Assembly: GCA_014523695.1 (NCBI GenBank)
Contig: JAATVS010000622.1
Location: 1 to 5,078 of the forward strand
Direction: 5' to 3'
Length of the DNA: 5,078 bases
From: Nitrososphaerales archaeon TH5895
GTDB lineage: Archaea; Thermoproteota; Nitrososphaeria; Nitrososphaerales; Nitrososphaeraceae
Each line of letters opens with the position of its first letter. The stretch's first letter is position 1. Under the pieces are notes generated by a model, which was not told the DNA's origin, did not search any database, and saw only the letters and a list, made by a program, of their open reading frames with translations. The position numbers and the translations under genes were made by a program. This document shows, piece by piece, positions 4,018-5,078 of the stretch.

Positions 4018-4491
4018 TCACTGTTTACTGTAATCCCATGTAGAGTAATACTTTGGACTAATTTCTAGAATAACTGACTGACCTTCCTTAATTGCATCCT
4101 CAAGTTCATGGGCGATTGGATGCTCTAGGTTTCCTAAATATCTAAGGTGTATCTTCTGGGCGATAAGAATGTTAAAGTTTACATCTCTATGTACCTCTAC
4201 ACTTCCCTTACCACGTACCCCTTTATATGGGGGGGAAGGATCGTCGATGCAAAAGTAAATCGTATTATTCCTTGAAAGATTTTCCATTTTTTTAGAATGT
4301 CTTCCTGTTTCAACATAGATCTTCTCCTTTGAATCATCGTAGTAGTACCATGCGGGGTGAATGTTCGCGTGACCATTCTCATCTACTGTCCCAAGGTGGA
4401 CATTCAAAACCTTGGTTGTCAAGAAATCCTTTATGTCTTGTTCACTAAGAGGTGTTCCGGATCCTGGACTGCCATGTAAAATCTTTAACAT
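4018..4491 (-). CDS. PNPOx-like split-barrel flavin-binding family protein (copy 2)
   Basis: 157 residues, the same length as its neighbour and aligning without gaps. Conserved blocks are HLGTVDENGHANIHPAWYY (32-50), YFCIDDPSPPYKGVRGKGSV (79-98) and the C-terminus GQSV-LEISPKYYSTWDYSKQ, whose last 15 residues are identical in both. Divergence is concentrated at residues 51-78 (YDDSKEKIYVETGRHSKKME here) and 131-137, which may tune substrate or partner choice. As for copy 1, a dimeric cofactor-binding cytosolic barrel is expected, with cofactor and reaction unknown. The TATA region AACTTAAATA is again 22-31 bp upstream of the ATG and a GCGCGC element at 53-58 bp. The 91 bp between the two copies contain a promoter, so they are probably transcribed separately. 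It is divergent from the frameshifted gene at 4617. Confidence 0.82.
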   Translation of the reverse strand: MLKILHGSPGSGTPLSEQDIKDFLTTKVLNVHLGTVDENGHANIHPAWYYYDDSKEKIYVETGRHSKKMENLSRNNTIYFCIDDPSPPYKGVRGKGSVEVHRDVNFNILIAQKIHLRYLGNLEHPIAHELEDAIKEGQSVILEISPKYYSTWDYSKQ

Positions 4492-4512
4492 AGAGAAGAA
4501 GACGTGTTCACA

Positions 4513-4549
4513 TATTTAAGTTGTTTTTGGGACTCAAAATTGGGCGCGC
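4513..4549 (-). promoter_or_regulatory. Promoter of flavin-barrel copy 2: TATA box and GCGCGC element
   Basis: On the minus strand AACTTAAATA (4522-4513) is 22-31 bp upstream of the ATG at 4491. GCGCGC (4544-4549) is 53-58 bp upstream, in the same position as in copy 1. The element also lies about 70 bp upstream of the divergent gene at 4617. Confidence 0.58.
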
Positions 4550-4616
4550 TATTTATTACCATCTTAGGCGAAAAACTAATTATCTGGAAGACACCTCAGT
4601 GATTTGTCGAATTAAT

Positions 4617-4909
4617 ATGAGAGTATTAGTTAGAGCGATGATTCCAACAACTGCCGGCAATAAGATTGTCAAAGACCCTAGTTTCTTGAAGAATCTCGAA
4701 GACTACATTCAAAGTTCAATTGCGAGGCCTCATACTTTACTGAGGTAAATGGTAATAGAACTATGGTCTTTGTTTTAGATCTGCCAAGTCCAGACATGAT
4801 TCCGGCCATTGCAGAACCTTTGTTCCAAGGGTTCGATGCCAACGTCGAAATACACCCTGCGATGAACCTAGATGATTTGAAGAAGGCAATCTCAAATATG
4901 AAAGTATAG
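4617..4909 (+). pseudogene. Small alpha/beta (ferredoxin-fold-like) protein gene, interrupted by a frameshift
   Basis: The first frame, from ATG 4617, reads MRVLVRAMIPTTAGNKIVKD, then PSFLKNLEDYIQSSI, and ends out of pattern at TAA 4746-4748. The next frame (one base back) takes up the same protein: EASYFTEVNGNRTMVFVLDL, then PSPDMIPAIAEPLFQGFDAN and VEIHPAMNLDDLKKAISNMKV, ending at TAG 4907-4909. A single missing base between about 4708 and 4726 would restore a 97-residue protein. The pattern 'EA.YFT..nG.RT..fv.Dl....ipaiAEPlF...A.ve.hPaM...DLkka' is familiar from small conserved proteins of unknown function in bacteria and archaea, and the beta-alpha-beta-beta-alpha-beta order suggests a dimeric ferredoxin-like barrel. 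No slippery heptamer is visible, so programmed frameshifting is unlikely; a true mutation or a sequencing error are the options. A 3' fossil of a paralogue lies at 1687-1737. Confidence 0.68.
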
Positions 4910-4931
4910 TAGAGAAACAAAATATTTCTAC

Positions 4932-4938
4932 TTTTTTT
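4932..4938 (+). terminator. T7 tract terminator after the frameshifted gene
   Basis: Seven consecutive T on the plus strand, 22 nt past the TAG at 4907-4909, with further T-rich sequence before it. This is a typical archaeal hairpin-free terminator. Confidence 0.5.
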
Positions 4939-4968
4939 CACGTGTATAATCTTGGATTACGTTATTTA

Positions 4969-5027
4969 TTTTGCGCGCGCAAAAACCAAAGGAAGGATAA
5001 ATAATATAAAACCATATATGATGTCAT
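4969..5027 (+). promoter_or_regulatory. Promoter of the gene at 5028: 16-bp GC-core palindrome plus TATA box
   Basis: TTTTGCGCGCGCAAAA (4969-4984) is a perfect 16-bp palindrome centred about 52 bp upstream of the ATG at 5028. The AT-rich ATAAATAATATAAA (4997-5010) is the TATA region at about -25. TATATGATGTCAT (5015-5027) sits where transcription should start. The last two blocks recur at 419-452. Confidence 0.6.
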
Positions 5028-5078
5028 ATGCCTTCACCAGAAGGGACTTCCCTAGAGGAAAGAAACAAGACTCTAATA
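5028..5078 (+). CDS. N-terminal fragment of a gene leaving the window
   Basis: ATG at 5028 opens a frame running off the end: MPSPEGTSLEERNKTLI (17 residues). The promoter upstream is one of the clearest in the window and favours this start, although ATGs at 5018 and 5021 open another frame that also stays open (MMSYAFTRRDFPRGKK). The 'eerNK.LI' opening recalls the first helix of SnoaL-like ester-cyclase proteins, but 17 residues are too few to assign a family. Confidence 0.5.
   Translation, partial: MPSPEGTSLEERNKTLI

Larger units (their letters stand above)
406..4984. repeat. Dispersed GC-core palindrome family (consensus near TTTGCGCGCAAA)
   Basis: Members between genes: TGCGCA at 406-411 and 863-868; GCGCGC at 1273-1278; TGCGCG at 1313-1318 and 1753-1758; TTTGCGCGCAAA at 2063-2074; TGCGCGCA at 2894-2901 and 3979-3986; GCGCGC at 4544-4549; TTTTGCGCGCGCAAAA at 4969-4984. 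GTGCGCGCAC at 515-524 lies in the tail of the decayed DUF1059-like gene. In intact coding sequence only one GCGCGC is found (3887-3892). Several are followed on the plus strand by A5-A6. Perfect symmetry without a loop suggests a protein site and not an RNA hairpin. Confidence 0.6.

Noticed and set aside
4521..4616. Upstream extension of the frameshifted gene to an earlier ATG
   Set aside because: This stretch contains the GC-core element and promoter DNA; the family-like protein begins at the ATG at 4617.
4700..4730. Programmed -1 frameshifting
   Set aside because: No X-XXY-YYZ slippery heptamer or following stem or pseudoknot is seen; mutation or sequencing error is simpler.
4678..4941. 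87-codon minus-strand frame
   Set aside because: It lies opposite the frameshifted gene, whose two halves clearly form one recognisable protein on the plus strand.
1..5078. CRISPR array, transposon ends, tRNA or rRNA genes
   Set aside because: No regularly spaced repeats, transposase-like frame, terminal repeats with target duplication, or cloverleaf-like sequence could be found.

Overview
The window looks like a piece of a low-GC archaeal chromosome, most likely an ammonia-oxidising Nitrososphaeria (Thaumarchaeota) genome of the Nitrososphaera/Nitrosocosmicus type. This is inferred from the gene content: a short winged-helix regulator of the HTH_45 type, a DUF1059-like gene, a pair of small flavin-barrel (PNPOx-like) proteins, a soluble Rieske protein and small exported proteins with acidic tails. 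TATA-like boxes about 25 bp upstream of start codons with almost no leader agree with this. No ribosomal RNA, tRNA, CRISPR array or transposase is visible. The genus cannot be fixed from the sequence alone.

Layout. 1-330 is the 3' end of a probably exported beta-rich protein. 331-998 has no intact gene, but it holds an orphan promoter-like copy, a broken DUF1059-like gene on the minus strand (in-frame TAG) and a 17-bp palindrome. 999-1268 encodes a small membrane or exported protein whose short leader consists of two dyads. 1377-1640 (minus) is a winged-helix regulator. 1687-1737 is the remnant of a gene whose longer relative lies at 4617-4909. 1847-2014 is a 55-residue protein. 2015-2398 is non-coding and carries a run of inverted repeats, including a GC-rich 11-bp stem. 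2399-2857 (minus) is an exported protein with a Ser/Gly/Glu tail. It is divergent from a Rieske ferredoxin-like protein at 2985-3389, whose TATA region lies inside a 9-bp inverted repeat. 3453-3926 and 4018-4491 (both minus) are tandem PNPOx-like paralogues, 104 of 157 residues identical. 4617-4909 is a small ferredoxin-fold-type gene interrupted by a single-base frameshift. 5028 onward is the start of a gene that leaves the window.

How it fits together. Most genes appear to be single transcription units, not operons, each with its own promoter. A GC-rich palindrome (consensus near TTTGCGCGCAAA) occurs in nearly every intergenic region. At three promoters (genes starting at 3926, 4491 and 5028) it sits about 53 bp upstream of the start codon with the TATA box at about -25, which suggests a shared upstream element. 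The Rieske protein and the flavin-barrel proteins are plausible redox partners by type only; nothing in the sequence links them in a pathway. Three decayed or interrupted genes in 5 kb suggest either active gene erosion or base-level sequencing errors.
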